64,000 nt of DNA from Hyperoodon ampullatus (GCA_949752795.1 OX457064.1:36700368-36764367); one strand, 5' to 3'; counted from the stretch's first letter, positions 43,750 through 57,505 are shown. The notes: generated by a model from the letters alone, not told the origin. Numbers and translations are program-made.

Positions 43750-46700
43750 GACACTCAATGAAAAGTGTTTTTCATCTTTCTGTACTAAATTACCTATTTT
43801 ATACAAGGAGGGTGGGGGAGAGAGAGGAGAAGAGAGAAAAGAGGTAATAGAAAAATAATAATGTAAGTAATCCAATTTAATTACACTAACAACCTTGGGC
43901 ACCTACCATGTACTGGTAATATCGTATAATAATAGCAAGGAAAAAAACATGATCATTGTCTTTAAGAAACTCAACAAGTGGATGTAGTTTAACCCTACAT
44001 CCCATTTGGGTGACAACAGTAACCTCTGCACGTTAAAAGAAGGACACAGCTATGTTACAGGATAGAAAGCATTTTCCATTCTCTACACAATATCTATTAT
44101 GATGAATCGCAACTCAAAACACATAAGTGTATTTAATTTATACACTCTATAATGTGAAAGGAACATAATTCTGGTCAGTGGAAATTATACTTGATTAATC
44201 TACTAATGAATTTATAAAAATTCTCAGAAAAGATGCCAATCCAAATGACATTTATAAGAAACTTCGTTCTCACTGATATGGAATTGTTTTAAAAAAGAGG
44301 AAAAAAGGTCAGAATAAATAGGCATTTCTCTAGATAAATACATAGAAATAATTTTTCAGACAACTTACAATTCCAATTTTGAGGAAACCATACACTTTCA
44401 GGGCTGGATGGCATCTTAGGCATTAACTAGTCCACCCAACTCTTTTATTGAGGATAAAAAGAAGGTGAGAGGAATTAAACTACTTACACATGTTTATAAT
44501 TTTATTGAGAGCAAGAGTAAATAGTAAGTAGCAAGAGTAAATCTCCAAATCTGCAGATAAAACTGTATAGTAAAACAGAATAGCAGGAGGATGAGGAATA
44601 AACTCAAGGAAGGATTTAGTGATGCTGCAAGTAAGGCGAAGAGTAACAAACGTATTTCAATGTGATCACATTAGTGCATTTAAGACCATTAACCCAAACT
44701 ATTACTGTAAAGTGTTTGATTCTAAAATACTGCTTGTGACTTGAAATAAAATCTAGAAGACATTCTAGTCTCTTCTTTACAGAAGTTAACAACACATACC
44801 ATTGCAGAAGAAAAGGCCTATTAAAGCCAATCAACAAGATGGGTGAAAAACAAAAGTTTATCATTCTTACATAATCTTTTATCAACCCATATCAGACATC
44901 TTCACCTATATATTGTTTTATGCAATTCTGGGTGAAATTCAAGACAACTCAAAAAAAGATAAAAATCAACCCCAAAATTACATATGAAAAATAGAAGAAA
45001 AATCAAGAAAGGAAAAAACTGATAACAAATATCATGTAAGAGTATTTTTTCATTTGTATAATGGATTAGCATGTGTTGACCTGTTTAAATGGTGACCTGA
45101 TGAAAACAAAGAAACTCTGTAACTTGATCAATGTAATTATGAGATAAATAAAAGAAAGTTCTCTGTTCAGCAACTAGCAATATATGAGGTCAATTATTAT
45201 AAGGTACAATCAATATGATGATGCTCAGACTGACTCAGTAGATTGTTTAGGGGGGAGAGTTAAAACATGATATTTTATGACATGACTATTAAAAAATGTT
45301 GACACCTAAATATTTACCACTGTGTCATGGCACTTAAAGCTTTTACCACAAACATGCAGTCCATGAGTAAGACCTAGTAAAAAAAAAAAAATCTCATGCT
45401 ACTTTATAAGATTTCAAAAAAATCTATCATACATAATTCAAAGGTCTAGAATACATGGATCTCTGAAAAGATAATAAAAGGACAAAATTCCAAAAACCTT
45501 GTTTTCCCTCATATGTACTAAATGAAGGGGCCATGGCCTGAAATGGCGGGGCAATCAAGACCACCACAGGATTGGTTTGAAGGCAACTTCTGCCACCATG
45601 AAAAGAGGAGGAATGACTTACCCTCTGTGCTGTGGTCTGCTTGGGCACACATCTAGATGTGGTAATAAGAGTCATTATTTCCAGGAACAACAGTCTTTAA
45701 AGTTACACCAGAGGTTCTGGTAAATTCATAGTATAGCTAGATTTGTGGACACCATTTCTTTGTAACTGACTGAAAAACAGTGAGAGATTTTAATTTTAAA
45801 AATCCGTCTCCTCAGCCAAAATGAAATGAAAATTACATTGATGATATGGAATTAGGCCACAGTCAGATGCCATTATTTTTTAACTGAATAAGAGAAAATG
45901 AATATTAAAGAGAAACGAATATAAATAAGAGATACTACTGCCACAAAATCTCACCTTTGGCTCTAAAGCCACTGGCACAGAGTCCAAGAATTTAGAACTT
46001 CATCTTTCAGTTTGAGTGCTCTAGTTTATGTCTTCAAGACTTCTATAGCTGAATTTAGTTTTACTCTCAATCTCAAATGTTATTTTAAGAACTGCTGAAA
46101 TTAAAAATAGTGGAAAGCTGATGGAAACTCTCCATGGATAAAACATGTAGTTTTATTAAGCTACTTTACTCCTGGCAACTGTTTTCGTGGTACGGTGGTG
46201 GTAGCATTCTTTAAATGCCAACATTCCACTGGTGCTTAAAGTTGGCACTTTTTGCAAATAACTGAGACCTCTGAAGATTAATCCATGTGAATTTCCCACC
46301 TCATGCCTGGTAGATGCATAACATCAGGGTAAACTGAATAAAATGATAGGACTTCATAATGAATATTCAGATTTAGACGTAGATTATCCATTTTTAACAA
46401 GTTCCAGGGATGACTCTTACACACATCTGTGACTGGGACACTCTAAGATTTGGTTTCTCACAAAAGGCTATGGACATTTTCCCTTTTCTGGAAAATTTGC
46501 AAAACCTGGAACTCTACCAATCTATGCTGATCGAATTTTTGGTAGCTTGCTTGTCAGAGATTAGAGAAAAGAGATATATATTTTGGATTCTAAATAGTAA
46601 TTGAAAGAACATTAAAAGGCAAAACTAATTATGTCTAAAAATCCCTGATTCATTGTCCCTTGGCATGCAGCAAATCTCAGTTATCACTAATGAGTCATCA

Positions 46701-47093
46701 CCTATGTAATTATATTTCACTAATTATGAAGACTCTCCTTGAAGTTATTGATAATTTAAGACTTTATGAACATAAAATTTATCAAATTCATATACTGACT
46801 GGCAAATAAAAGTATCTACTTGCATGCTTGCAGGTAACAGAAGGCTTTAGCAACTTTACCTTAATTTTTGACATACCTGCCTGCACTCACAACTAACTTA
46901 CACATTTTTTGTCCTTATCCTTCACGCTTCCTCTACCATCATTTTTCAGTATACTAAGCTCTAGTTTAATTATTTACTTTTGACGTGAAAAGCCACCCAT
47001 CAGCGTGTCTCCCCAGAATTTAGTTGTAATTTATTTACTCTTAGAAAGAAATATTTATTCCTTACTATTTACATTTCCCTAAGGTGAGATTTC
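43750..47093. other. Mostly unassigned sequence, 3.3 kb
   Basis: A purine-rich patch lies at 43,805-43,850. 44,400-44,460 (ggatggcatcttaggcatta) hints at an old MIR/L2-like relic. The minus frame at 45,427-45,690 (87 codons) and others have no domain or splice support. No RNA gene was seen. Confidence 0.45.
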
Positions 47094-47100
47094 CCCCTTC

Positions 47101-47300
47101 TTTTTTTTTTTTTTTTTTTTTTTTGCGGTACGCGGGCCTCTCCCATTGCGGAGCACAGGCTCCGGATGCGCAGGCTCAGCGGCCATGGCTCACGGGCCCA
47201 GCTGCTCCGTGGCATGTGGGATCTTCCCGGACCAGGGCACAAACCCGTGTCCCCTGCATCGGCAGGCGGACTCTCAACCACTGCGCCACCAGGGAAGCCC
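47101..47300 (-). mobile_element. CHR-type SINE with internal deletion
   Basis: Usual copies read gcctctcactgttgtggcct followed by ctcccgttgcgg; here gcctctcccattgcgg results from loss of 16-18 bases between two cctctc repeats. The T-run tail is about 24 bases. A clear target duplication was not identified. Confidence 0.9.
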
Positions 47301-48394
47301 TCCCCTGGACACTTCTGATTGACAAGATGTGGAACAAGAAACTGATAGTTCAGTTTACTGAAACATAGTTCAGTTTACTAACTTTTCCTCCTTTTGAGAA
47401 TCTACTTGCCTGCAGTGAGTACGCACTTTGGTTTGCTCCTCCAAGCCATACATTTTACAAGAACTCCCATGTGGGAACATCTGTGACCATTTAAAGTTGT
47501 AATTTGGTGGGTAAGCATAATTCTGAGGTTCAGTACTACGTAACTTATCATTGCCACATCCTGTAATACATCATTTACCTGCATTAATCTTATACTTTGC
47601 TATCTATCCACTTGAGTGCTTTTTTTTCCCTCTAAACTGGTTTCAAACTCAGAAGGAAAAGAAGAGCAACATTTACTGTACTCCTTCAAACCCCAAACCC
47701 ATTATATAAGTTAAGTAAATATATGTCTAATACGTAACATATGGCCACTCTCCTTGGATTTTCTTCATACTCCTCTTTATCAACCTTCAAAGTACACTCT
47801 GTGTTTATATTTAAGAAGAGCAACGAGGGGTCTGCAAATAGTACCCAAAGTATTCCAGAATAAAAGGAATATAACAAATTGGAAGGTTAAATGAACAACA
47901 AGATTTTTTTTTAATCTTAGTGTAGTATTATTGGTAATAATCGTTAGGAGAGAATTCCCATTCCCCAGTCCTTCTGTTTCTCTGTGAAGGACTTTCCACT
48001 AGAGTAAAATCCCTTCCTCTGTCTAGAGGATGGTGCTGTGAGGGGGAACCTGAGAATACATGGCCCAGCCTTCTGAATCCTCTCTTTGGGACATTCCTAC
48101 CTCAGAGAACATATGTACTGGTGGTTCCCTGATAATAAGCAGTTTGGGGCGGTTGCCTGTGCCTTTCAAGAACTTCTTGTGCCCATACAAATAATTCGGC
48201 TTAAGGTTAAGTACAGTGACATAAAGTCCATCATTTCCACCAAACTGAGCCATATTCTCCAAAAGGTTTTGTCGGTAACTTAGGACACATTTTAACCTCG
48301 AGTTTTCTTGACTCCTGTGCCTTTCAGTTGTTTTCAAATCAATTAGGGTTGAAGGGGGTGTTATTTATTAAGTGCCCTCAGACCTCAACAATAA
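47301..48394. other. Unassigned sequence
   Basis: The minus frame 48,023-48,337 (104 codons) lies in otherwise ordinary sequence and ends without any known motif. I see no exon borders that would make it convincing. Confidence 0.4.
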
Positions 48395-48510
48395 TATACT
48401 TCCCATTTGATGAGGGACCTTATTTTTTTCATTCCTATAGCATCAGCACCTAGAATATTGCTTATTGCATACTGGACACAATAAATACTTGCTGGATTTG
48501 TTGAAAGAAT
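48395..48510 (+). mobile_element. L2 LINE 3' end
   Basis: gcatcagcacctagaatatt, then acacaataaatacttgctgg, is the L2 3' terminus. Ancient. Confidence 0.6.
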
Positions 48511-48679
48511 TGGAAGTTTATCATTTTCATGCTTTACCTAAGGTAGTAACAGTGATATATGGCTTCAGTTTTTCAGGGAAAGACTCAGAAAATATGAGGA
48601 ACTGAAATTCTGCTTTAGATATTTATATAACCCCTGCAACTTAAAGCCTTTTGAGGTTCCTTCCATCTCCAAAATCCTG

Positions 48680-49560
48680 TAGAACATAATGAACACCTAT
48701 AAAAATGCCTGAAATAAAAATATAATGACCACACTACCACACTAAATGCTAGTGAGGATGCAGAGAAACAACATTACTCATATATTGCTGGTAAGAATGT
48801 AAAACAGTGCAACCTATCTGGAAAATGGCAGTTAAAAACAAAAAACAGGCAACTAACATACAACCCAAAATTGGACTCCTGGGCATTTATCAGAGAAAAA
48901 TGAAAATTTGCATTCACACAGAAACTTACACATGAATGTACACAGATGCTTTACTCACACAGGCATGAACTGGAAACAACCCAGGAGTCCTTCAGTGAGT
49001 GAATGGTTAAAAAACTGGCAATATCCATACCATGGAATACGACTCAACAATATAAAGGAAAGAACTATTGACACAATAGACAACTTTGATGAATCTCAAG
49101 GGACTAATACTGAGTAAAAAAGGCCAGTCCCAAAAGGTTGCATAATATGTTATTCCATTTAAACATTCTTAAAATGACAAAACTGCAGAAATAAATGACA
49201 GAATATTAGTTGCCATGGATTAGAGGCAAGGTGGAGGAAGAAGGTAGATGTAGATATAAAAGAAGGATCCTTGTGGTGCTGGAACTGTTCTGTATCTTGA
49301 CTGCATTGGTGGCTACATAAACCTTCATAAGTGATAAAACTGCTTACAGCTAAATATATCCACTCACACAGGAGTACATGTTAAGCTGGGAACTCTGAAT
49401 AAGATCTGTGGTCTTAATATCTTGGTATAATACTGTACTATAGTTTTTTATAAGATGTTATCAATGGAAGAAATGGGGTAAGGAGTTCACAGAATTTCTG
49501 AATTATTTCTTACAACTGCATGTGGATCTGTATTTATCTCAATTAAAAACTTAATTTAAA
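48680..49560 (+). mobile_element. Old L1M 3' part
   Basis: The ORF2 end is legible as gctagtgaggatgcagagaa, ggactcctgggcatttatc, accatggaatacgactcaac. It is followed by a 3' UTR (tctgtatcttgactgcattg). The open frame at 48,908-49,117 is a decayed ORF2 remnant. The SINE at 49,576 sits at its end. Confidence 0.7.
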
Positions 49561-49575
49561 AAGTCTAATTCTTGG

Positions 49576-49774
49576 GTTTCCCTGGTGGCGCAGTGGTTGA
49601 GAGTCCGCCTGCCGATGCAGGGGACACGGGTTTGTGCCCCGGTCCGGGAGGATACCACATGCCGCGGAGCGGCTGGGCCCGTGAGCCATGGCCGCTGGGC
49701 CTGCGCGTCTGGAGTCTGTGCTCCGCAATGGGAGGGGCCACGGCGGTGAGAGGCCCTCGTACCGCAAAAAAAAA
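49576..49774 (+). mobile_element. CHR-type SINE
   Basis: The long target duplication aagtctaattcttgg is at 49,561-49,575 and 49,775-49,789. Changes such as ggaggggccacggcggtgag make it a distinct variant. Confidence 0.95.
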
Positions 49775-49849
49775 AAGTCTAATTCTTGGGGAGGGGTAGT
49801 TAACAGCAACAATCAGATAATAATCATTTTTTTCCTAAAATAAGTGATC

Positions 49850-50290
49850 TACACTAACTTCTTTATTTTTTCTTTACATTTTTTCAAGTTTTTTTCTAAT
49901 TACACAATCATGCACATACAAGTCAATAAAGAAGTGTGTAAAGACTATGTTTATAATCTCTTTCTCCCTCTCTCCCATCTCACTGTCTGTGAAGTAACAG
50001 ATGTTAACACTTTTACATATATCCTTCAACACAATTTTCTATGCTCATACAAGCACGGATACACATATGTATGTATATGTAGCTTTTTATGTACAGATTA
50101 TGTTATATAACACTTCATAATAGAACTATATCATATTTTAATCAATCAGTAATAGAAATTCAAGTTTTTCCCACTTTCATGTGGGTTTTGGTATCAAAAA
50201 TAAGCTGTAATAAATATCGTTTTATATTTATCTTTACATCCTAGATTGTTCAGTCAATATACACACTTTATTTTGATGGATACTGTCCAT
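49850..50290 (-). mobile_element. Possible old L1 (L1ME-like), antisense
   Basis: tccttcaacacaattttcta through gggttttggtatcaaaaata resembles antisense old L1 text. Weak, borders unsure. Confidence 0.4.
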
Positions 50291-51845
50291 ATTTTGAAAA
50301 GCTAGTTACTCAACACTGAACATTACTTAAGGGGATTTACCTCTTCTACTTGAGGTCTTTATAACTATCTAAAGAATTATGAGATGACCAACTACAGACT
50401 GGTAACTGTATGTGTAATTTTTCTCCACACAGAGGAAAACAACCAGAATTTCAGCATTTTAACTAGATATTTCTTTAAAAATACTTACACTTACTTTTTA
50501 TTCTTTGCAAGGTTGCACTTTTTTAAACTACTGGTTTTCTTTACATCTTATATTTCAGGCTTCAATTTTTCTTATGAAAACTTACAAATTTAATATTTTG
50601 ATAAAATTTAATTTTAAATTATAAGTGCTCCAATAATGTAAGAAATTTGTACATGGTACACTATTTCCATTATTATTATGTTTTCAAATATTATTAACTT
50701 GAAATGTCAACCTAAAATATCCTTACTGATAATATCCAGCACTTGTTAAACTGCAAGAAAATTCATTGCTTCATAAATCCTTCTGGAAAATAATTATTAA
50801 ACATTAACAAATAGCTGTACAAATATTCATATACTTTGAGCACCTGCACTTCTGAAAATTTTGATAAGCAAATAATCACAATGTAAAAATAAATTTTCAG
50901 AAATAATATTTAATAAGATGGGAAAATGTCAATAATATATTGCTAAATAAAACAGCAGTTTGTAGAAATAATATACTAATTAAGGGTTTTTTTGATATTA
51001 AAAAAAATGGAACACACCTTAGGTCAATTATGCAAAAAAGAAAATGCACCATGAAGACCAAAGACAGGAATTTAGCGAAACCTTGGAAATACACTAATCA
51101 TGGCCTTCACGGTAATTAGGACCCTCTTCCCGCTTCTGGATTCTGCTCCTTTCTGTTGGCCTGTCTTATTCTCTTATCCTGGTGCCACCTGACTTCCTCT
51201 GCCTTCTGGTCTATATGTCAGAAAACATTTGGTTTTCCTCTATTCAATAGACTAAGAAGTATGAGGATGGAATCTGTTCATTCCAATTCCAGATCCCTTA
51301 GAGAAGGATTTTGTTGGCCCTGATTGGGCCATTTACCCACCCTAGTCCAATCAGCTGTGTGATGCTGTTGGTAGTGGAAAGGAGAGGAACAGAGAAAAGT
51401 CATGTTATATGAATACAGACGCAGGTAGTCTTGCCTCAAGATTCATGTGAATAGGAAAAATATATGTATATATTTGTATAGTTAGATGTCTAGCAATTTC
51501 ATACCCGTAATACATATCGATGAAAAGATATATATAAAGCCATGTATATTAATAAGTTTACCCTATTTATGAATATATGTAAAACACATCTAAATTCTAA
51601 CCAAATATTATGTGGTAATTAAAGTGATAAATGATTTTTATTTATTCTTTATTCTTCTATACATTTTTTCATTTTATCAATAAATATTAACTACTTTTAT
51701 AATAAAGGCAGATATATTAAAATAAATGTGTCAGATAAAATTGAATTAAAAAATCATAGAATATTTGCAATGCTAACCTTCACTTATTGTTTCATCAGGA
51801 GATCTTCTTAAGATGTGCATGCAAATTTTAAACTAAACCAATTCA
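50291..51845. other. Unassigned AT-rich sequence
   Basis: 51,110-51,380 is less AT-rich and contains tggccctgattgggccattt, which recalls an unnamed old repeat. No coding evidence. Confidence 0.4.
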
Positions 51846-51863
51846 AAATATAGAAGAATTTTT

Positions 51864-53143
51864 GGAGAAAATATTTGCAAACAAAGTGACCAACAAGAGA
51901 TTAATCTCCAAAATATACAAACAGCTCATGTAGCTCTACGTCAAAAAAATAAACAACCCGGGCCTCCCTGGTGGCGCAGTGGTTGAGAGTCCGCCTGCCG
52001 ATGCAGGGGATACGGGTTCGTGCCCCGGTCTGGGAGGATCCCATATGCCGCGGAGCGGCTGGGCCCGTGAGCCATGGCTGCTGAGCCTGCGCATCCGGAG
52101 CCTGTGCTCCGCAATGGGAGAGGCCACAACAGTAAGAGGCCCGCGTACCACAAAAAAAAAAAAAATAATAAAAAAAAAAAATAAACAACCCAATTAAAAA
52201 TGGGTGGAAGATCTAAATAGACATTTGTCCAAAGAAGACATACAGATGGCCAAGAGGAACATGAAAAGATGCTCAACATTGCTAATTATTAGGGAAATGC
52301 AATTCAAAACTACAGTTGAGGTATCACCTCACACCAGTCAGAATGGCCATCATCAAAAAGTCTACAAACAACAAATGCTGGAGAGGGTGTGGAGAGAAGG
52401 GAACCCTCCTACACTGTTGGTGGGAATGTAAATTGGTACAGCCACTCTGGAGAACAGTATGGAGCTGCCTTAAAAAACTGAAAATAGAACGAACATATGA
52501 TCCAGCAATCCCACTCCTGGGCATATATCCAGAGAAAACCATAATTCGAAAGGATACATGCATCCCAATGTTCACTGCAGCATGATTTACGATAGCCAAG
52601 ACAGAGAAGCAACCTAAATGTCCATCGACAGAGGAATGGATAAAGAAGATGTGGTACATATATACAATGGAATATTATTCCACCATAAAAAAGGAATGAA
52701 ATAATGCCATTTACATGGGTGGACCTAGAGATTATCATACCAAGTGAAGTAAGTTAGACAGAGAAAGACAAATATCATATGATGTCACTGTATGTGGAAT
52801 CAAAAAATAATTATACAAATGAACTTATTTACAAAACAGAAACAGACTCACAGACTTTGAAAACAAACCTATGGTTACCAAAGGGGAAACGTGGTGGGGA
52901 GGGATAAATTAGGAGGTTGGGATTAACATATACATACTACTATATATAAAACAGATAATCAATGGGGATCTACTGTATAGCACAGGGAACTCTACTCAAT
53001 ATTATGTAATGACCTATATGGGAAGGGAAATCTGATGGAGAATGGATATGTGTATATGTATGACTGAATCACTCTGCTGTACACCTGAAACTAACACAAC
53101 ACTGTATCAACTATACTCCAAAATAAAATAACAACTAAATTAA
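51864..53143 (+). mobile_element. 5'-truncated L1 with ORF2 C-terminus and 3' UTR
   Basis: Imperfect target duplication tatagaagaattttt near 51,849-51,863 and tataggagaattttt near 53,150-53,164. ORF2 frames at 52,204-52,431 and 52,316-52,585 overlap in different frames, which shows a frameshift. The 3' UTR differs from that of the younger L1 near 3,000 (ctactgtatagcacagggaa type), so it is a different L1 lineage. A SINE is nested at 51,960. Confidence 0.88.
51960..52178 (+). mobile_element. CHR-type SINE nested in L1
   Basis: Flanked by aaataaacaaccc (ends at 51,959 and 52,191). The tail is A-rich with ataata interruptions. Confidence 0.93.
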
Positions 53144-53284
53144 AAAATATATAGGAGAATTTTTGCAAAGTGAGTGCAAATTCAGTGAAATATTAAGTTT
53201 GGTACATATAAAGGATTGATACATATTGCAGAACTAGAATGTTAACATTCACTTTGCTACCTTGTGGTGATAAGACAGAGTTTT

Positions 53285-53509
53285 TTTTTGTTTTTTTTTT
53301 TTTTTTTTTTTTTTTTTGCGGTATGTGGGCCTCTCACTGTTGTGGCCTCTCCCGTTGCGGAGCACAGGCTCCGGACACGCAGGCTCAATGGCCATGGCTC
53401 ATGGGCCAAGCCGCTCCGCGGCATGTGGGATCCTCCCAGACCGGGGCACGAACCCGTGTCCCCTGCATCGGCAGGCGGACTCTCAACCACTGCGCCACCA
53501 GGGAAGCCC
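53285..53509 (-). mobile_element. CHR-type SINE, cttggcccatgag variant
   Basis: Target duplication aagacagagtttt at 53,272-53,284 and 53,510-53,522. Its body is identical, as far as I can compare by eye, to the SINE at 2,630-2,841 in the opposite direction. The T run exceeds 30 bases including one G. Confidence 0.95.
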
Positions 53510-53522
53510 AAGACAGAGTTTT

Positions 53523-55984
53523 AATACTGAGGATAATTACTAAATCATGCTGAAAACGAAACTTAGTGTATAAAGCATTTTACAGACATAAGTGCTAAAT
53601 ATTTTTCTAGAATTGTAATAATTATAATGTCTAGAAAATTAATGGGATAATCATTTTTAGGCTTATTTTTATCAACATTTTTTAAACAAATCATAATATT
53701 GCCTTTAAAATCATTGAAAAGGCCTTAAAAGTCAGTAAACGTAAATATAGACAATTATCTAAAAAATTTGTGCATGGCACTCTGGCTAGTTTTGTGCATT
53801 TTTAATGAATCTCCTTTAAGCTTGAACTAAATGTTCTGTGACTGAATATTAGTACATAGAATTGAGGCCAGAAGTCTGCTAAAATAAGAAGTCTGATTCC
53901 CAGAATGGGAAACTAGTCAGGCTCTTTAGCTCCAGATAATTTCAGCTGTTTAACATTACTTTAATAATCTTTATTGATTTCAAGAATATAAAACATTATT
54001 TCATATATCCATACCAACACATTGCAACAAGAAATATAAATGTAAATTTGATTTCTTGATAGATAGAATCATAATCGAATTACATGCAGTGAATTTGCCA
54101 TCTTGATACTAGTTATTGTGACTTCCCTGTCGATAAAATGGAGATTCTACCTCTTGGTCATCCATGTAATTTTAACAATAAGTTGCTCCTAGAGCCTGTG
54201 ATTGCATCCAGAACCTGTGCCAAGCAGGTTTGATAAGGCTCCCACTATAAAGGGATAGATTATGTTTTGCCAGGTATAACCTGCATCCCAGAGTAAAGAA
54301 CTGCACAATTAAGTCTTGGAGTCAGCAGGGATCATACAAATGTTTGAACAGTTTTGAGATCATCTAAGGACTGTGATCGTCTCAGAAAAGCACTTCAGTT
54401 GTTTTGACTAAAGTAAATCCAATAAAATTTCTCCTGGGACACTTGAAGTTAATGGCAGACTCTGAAAATACAACTCCCCCAATGGAATACCATGTAGAGA
54501 ATATAGAGAATTCCCCACTCCACCCTCCAGTCCCCATCACAGTGTGTACCCACTCTAGCATTCAAATATAACATCCCAAAGAAATGTGATAGAGCCTGGA
54601 GCTGGATAAAATCAGCTATGTACACTATGAAATATATGTCATGGTTCTATTTGTTATGTCTGTGCTATGTTGTTTGGTTTTCTTCAAATTAGAAACCAAA
54701 ACAAATTACGAACTCTAGCTCATGGAAAGACATACTATTACCACATTCAATTGTTTTTCCAAACTCTACTGCAACCATTTTTTTATGCTATACTATGTCT
54801 CTCCCCCAGAGACTTCTTTATTTCTGTAAACTAAAGAGCTGGAGAGCAGGGATGAGATGTGTGATGGTCCTTACACCTTTACACCTCACTAGTGGAGGGA
54901 CCTAGAAGTGCCAAAAGCTGTCACTTTGAGATGTGAATGACAAGAAAAGCTGGAAAGTTATAGAGGGACATGTGAAGCTAGAGGAAGGGATTACATAGAT
55001 GTTGAATTCAGATTTTTATTCCCTACTCCAAAAGACAGACTGATGGAAGAGGCCCAGGAATCACTGGCCTTGAGCCCAGAGTTGAGCTTAGTTAAAGGGT
55101 CCATCAGTGACCTTGAACACAGATCTAAAATCATGTGGGCTTGGGACTGGGAAAACAAGGAAATCTCCTCACCAAGGCCTTATTTTTTTCACAAACTCCT
55201 AATAGTTTCAGTTTCTCTTCCTGTCAGCTGCAAATTTCAGGCAGATGTGATTGTTAGACAATTTCTTTCAAGGAGTCTATCAAAGAAATAACATTATTTT
55301 ATATGTCAATTTTGGAAAGAGAATAAATATATGCCATTACCCAACATCAGTTTAAAAATTAAAAATAACTCAATAAGATGGAAATGCTAGAAATATAAAA
55401 CCCTTCTATGAAGTTTTATGCCTGCCATGTTTAAAATTACACATTAATCCAATTTGCAGAGTTGGTAATCTGACAAAAATAAACAAAGCTCATATTTAGA
55501 TATGAACTAAACTCCCCTATCTGCCAGAAAGCAACTACCATTTAAGCTGCTTTTTCATTGAAATGTGTCTATTTCAGGTCTTGTAACCACTAATGTGCTT
55601 GAATCATAAAATGAAAAAGCTTAACATTTCATGTAAGATAACCTTTCCTCAACATTCAAAATACTTTGCAATGTGATCCTCTTCTTAGTTTAAAAATTAA
55701 AATTTGGTCTACATCAAAAGCAGTATGAATAATGAAATTGCTGTTTGGTAAGCTTGGAAACAGGTCAGAATAGAAGTGGGGGAAGTGGATGGAGGGGTGC
55801 CCTAACTAGACTGCTTCAATCTTCTTTCCCCGAGTTGAGCTTCACTAGTCTTATTATAGTCCAGTGCACCAAGACCACAGAAGGCATCCTTCCCTCCCCG
55901 ACTCCTGATCTTTACTTCTATCTTTTTCACCCAGATGCGGTAAAAATAACTAAAAATCACTTAGTGATTGTTTCATGCTAATGG
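53523..55984. other. Unassigned sequence, 2.5 kb
   Basis: No repeat recognised. Plus frames 55,043-55,291 (82 codons) and 55,745-55,981 (78 codons) have no domains. 54,830-55,290 has higher complexity and could be tested for conservation. Confidence 0.45.
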
Positions 55985-56625
55985 TTATGTTAAATACTAA
56001 TCAACTAATTTGATTTTCACAAAAAACTCATGAGGTAGGTGCAATATCTGGACTTTAAAGATCAGAAAACTGACAGAGCCAGGTTTCCAACAGCATTACT
56101 CACAATAGCCAAAAGGTAGAAGCAACCAGAGCCCACTGACAGATGAAATGGATAAACAAAATGTGGTATACACATACAACAGAGTATTATTCAGCTTAAA
56201 AAGGAAAGAAATTCTGACACGTGGTACAATGTATATGAGTCTTTAGAATACTCTGGAGAGTGAAATAAGCCAGTCACAAATGATAAATACTGTATGATTC
56301 CACTTATATGAGGTGCCTAAAATAGTCAAGTTCAAATAGACAGAAAGTAGAATGGTTGTCAGGAGCTGGGGAAAGGGGGAGAGGCAGAGTTGTTGTTCAG
56401 GGGTATACAGTTTTAGTTTGGCAAGATGAAAAGAGTTCTGGAGATTGGCTGCACAACAACATGAAGGCACTCAACATTATTAAACTGTACACTTAAAATG
56501 GTTATGATGGTACGTTTTGTGTGATGTTTATTTTCCCATGATTTTTTAAACATTTTTAAAAGACAAGCAAACTGAGACACAGAGAGGTCAAATATACTCA
56601 GAAGTTTTGTTTCTGCAACTGCCAT
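55985..56625 (-). mobile_element. MIR split by an old L1
   Basis: Two antisense MIR pieces, 55,985-56,075 (actcatgaggtaggtgcaat) and 56,562-56,625 (gcaaactgagacacagagag), surround an L1M fragment. The shared aaactga at both junctions fits a target duplication. Confidence 0.6.
56080..56545 (+). mobile_element. Old L1M 3' end
   Basis: ctcacaatagccaaaaggta, aatgtggtatacacatacaa, gattccacttatatgaggtg and taaactgtacacttaaaatg follow in the order of an L1M ORF2 tail and 3' UTR. It is inserted in the MIR. Confidence 0.8.
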
Positions 56626-56754
56626 ACTAAAATAATTTTAATATTTTAAAACATTAATTTTTTTTTTAAAGTAAAGGAAATATGTTTGAACAAAGAATCA
56701 CTCCTGCAGGATATATACCCTTCCATTCAGATACCCAAGCCATAATCTGGGTAT

Positions 56755-57505
56755 AATGTCACACATTATTCCCTCTCCTTCTTGTCCAACATCCAGTCAG
56801 TCACTAAATCTTACCGATTCAACCAATAAAATATCCCTTATTTCTATCTCTTCCTACCTTATCACGACTGCCACTGCTTTATTCAAGGCTGTCATTACAG
56901 GGACCTTGCAATCACTTCCTGCCTTATATCCTTGTATCCAAGAAGACTGTTCATTCTGGACTGATCATTGGTGCCTAGACTAAAATCCTTCAAAACCAAA
57001 CCCTTCAAAGCTTAAAGTCTTTCACATGACATACATGGTCCTGCCAAGCATTGCTTTCATCTCCTATCTCATCTCACACTATCTCTGATCCATAAGCTCC
57101 AGACATAACCACCGCTTTGGAGGTCCCTAATATGCCAGGTCACTATTAAACTCCTCTGCTCTTAAATATTTTGTCCGCTCTACCTGCAATTCCCTCCTTT
57201 CCTTCTCACTGAAAAACATTCCCATTCATCCATGAAGAATTATTTCACAAGTATCTAGTCTGGGAAGGCATTCTTGATACCCAAGGCTGCAAAGGACTCT
57301 CTCAAAATGATTTATTAGTATTTAAAGAATGTCATAATTATTAGTTTATGTATTTGTCTCTTGAAATCAGGGCCTCTCTTCACAGTGGTCAAAACATCTT
57401 TCTGTCATGACTGCCACCTTCTAGCACAGTGACTGCCTTATTGAAATATTCAGTGAATGTCTGAATGCATGAGTGAATAAGTGATGAATGAATTAGTAAA
57501 TCAGT
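56755..57505 (+). mobile_element. L2 LINE 3' part
   Basis: Has cttcttgtccaacatccagt, actgccactgctttattcaa, cattcatccatgaagaatta, and a 3' end with ctagcacagtgactgcctta and repeated gaatgaa-like words. The 75-codon plus frame at 56,756-56,983 is a relic of L2 coding. One of the longest ancient repeats here. Confidence 0.65.

Noticed and set aside
45427..45690. 87-codon minus frame as a possible exon
   Set aside because: No domain, no clear acceptor/donor pair bounding it, and no recognisable homologue.
48023..48337. 104-codon minus frame as a possible exon
   Set aside because: Same lack of domain and splice signals; sequence composition like its surroundings.
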